In this document: positions 11,318-11,613 of the stretch, piece after piece
How the letters are laid out: every line of letters begins with the position of its first letter
How positions within the stretch are numbered: position 1 is the first letter of the stretch
Origin: an uncultured Actinomycetes bacterium
GTDB lineage: Bacteria > Actinomycetota > Thermoleophilia > Solirubrobacterales > Thermoleophilaceae
Assembly (NCBI GenBank): GCA_946481495.1
Contig: CAMLNW010000065.1
Coordinates: 1-11,613 of the forward strand
DNA length: 11,613 nucleotides
Direction of reading: 5' to 3'
Notes under the pieces: generated by a model
The model's input: the letters and a program-made list of their open reading frames with translations, nothing else
What the model was told of the DNA's origin: nothing
The model's database searches: none
Translations under genes and position numbers: made by a program

Positions 11318-11613
11318 ATGCTCGCGACCCCGGGAAGGCGACGGCAGGCGAAGGACACGATGTCCGACGCCGAGCTGCTGAAGCTCACGGCCCAGCGGGA
11401 CGACAGCGAGGCGTTCGGCGTCTTCTACCGCCGCTACCAGGACACCCTCACCGCCTTCCTGATCCACCACACCCGCGACCCCGACCTGGCGCAGGATCTC
11501 GTCGCGGAGTCGTTCGCGATCGCCTACAGCAAGGCCGCGCGCTTCGACCCGGAGTCCGGGGTGACCCGCCGCTACCCGTGGGGCGATGCCGACCCCGGCG
11601 TGGCGCAGGCCAA
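11318..11613 (+). CDS. ECF RNA polymerase sigma factor 3 (3' cut by window end, tail aberrant)
   Basis: ATG 11318 has AGGAA (11307-11311) 6 bp upstream; ATG 11360 (MSDAELLKLTAQRDD), the more typical ECF N-terminus, is an alternative start. Region 2 begins clearly: AFGVFYRRYQDTLTAFLIHH, then DLAQDLVAESFAIAYSKAARFDPESG. It resembles sigma 1 (SDADLLALT, TSETFAVALESVARYDPAKG). After FDPESG (about 11560) the expected ARxWLFGIA motif is missing; the sequence instead reads VTRRYPWGDADPGVAQA in the same frame, like the RxYPWGD...N motif of formylglycine-generating-enzyme/sulfatase-modifying proteins. Region 4 is not in the window. The gene is therefore partial, and its last 50 bases may come from elsewhere. 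Confidence 0.75.
   Translation, partial: MLATPGRRRQAKDTMSDAELLKLTAQRDDSEAFGVFYRRYQDTLTAFLIHHTRDPDLAQDLVAESFAIAYSKAARFDPESGVTRRYPWGDADPGVAQA

Noticed and set aside
1..11613. tRNA, rRNA and CRISPR arrays
   Set aside because: No cloverleaf-like segments, rRNA signature or regularly spaced repeats were seen on either strand.

Overview
This is high-GC DNA in which almost every real gene lies on the plus strand. The gene content suggests an actinobacterium, most likely of the Thermoleophilia/Solirubrobacterales type. That placement is an inference from three things: a CcmF-type (System I) cytochrome c haem lyase beside secG, the coding style, and many ECF sigma factors paired with one-pass membrane proteins. 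No 16S or other marker gene is present to confirm it.

Positions 1-2590 are housekeeping: the 3' part of ccmF, a small CcmI-like membrane protein, and secG. From about 2620 to the end the window becomes an accessory regulatory and secretion region with many paralogues. It holds two small XRE-type DNA-binding proteins (2676 and 10524, about 46% identical by eye). It holds three ECF sigma factors (3022, 8462 and a partial one at 11318). Two of these sigma genes overlap by 4 bp with a gene for a one-pass membrane protein (3744 and 9034), the usual layout of a sigma/anti-sigma pair. Between them lie genes for exported proteins: a six-cysteine small secreted protein (4771), a secreted protein (5162), a third one-pass membrane protein with no sigma partner (5866), and a secreted protein with a peptidase-inhibitor-I36-like C-terminal domain (7479). 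A coupled pair of tiny membrane proteins (9943/10149) and an unrecognised soluble protein (10883) complete the set. A decayed IS3-family remnant (about 6981-7214, minus strand) lies in the middle and suggests past rearrangement.

Two DNA motifs seem to tie the region together. The heptamer TGTCACA occurs exactly five times, always on the plus strand, always between genes, and always just upstream of a gene of this region (both XRE genes, two sigma genes, the I36-like gene). It ends 30-32 bp before three of the start codons, as expected for a -35 element of near-leaderless promoters. The palindrome core GCCA-NN-TGGC occurs three times, each between genes or at a gene start: a 22-bp perfect palindrome over a putative -10 upstream of 7479, an 18-bp one at the start of 5866, and one in the leader of 10883. 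The working hypothesis is a local regulon in which the ECF sigma factors, their membrane partners and the XRE proteins control a set of exported proteins. The three membrane/secreted proteins at 3744, 5162 and 5866 also appear to share an exported domain with a cysteine pair followed about 25 residues later by a hydrophobic-Gly segment.

The window ends inside the third sigma gene, whose last residues switch abruptly to a motif resembling formylglycine-generating enzymes. This may be a truncation, a fusion or an assembly junction.
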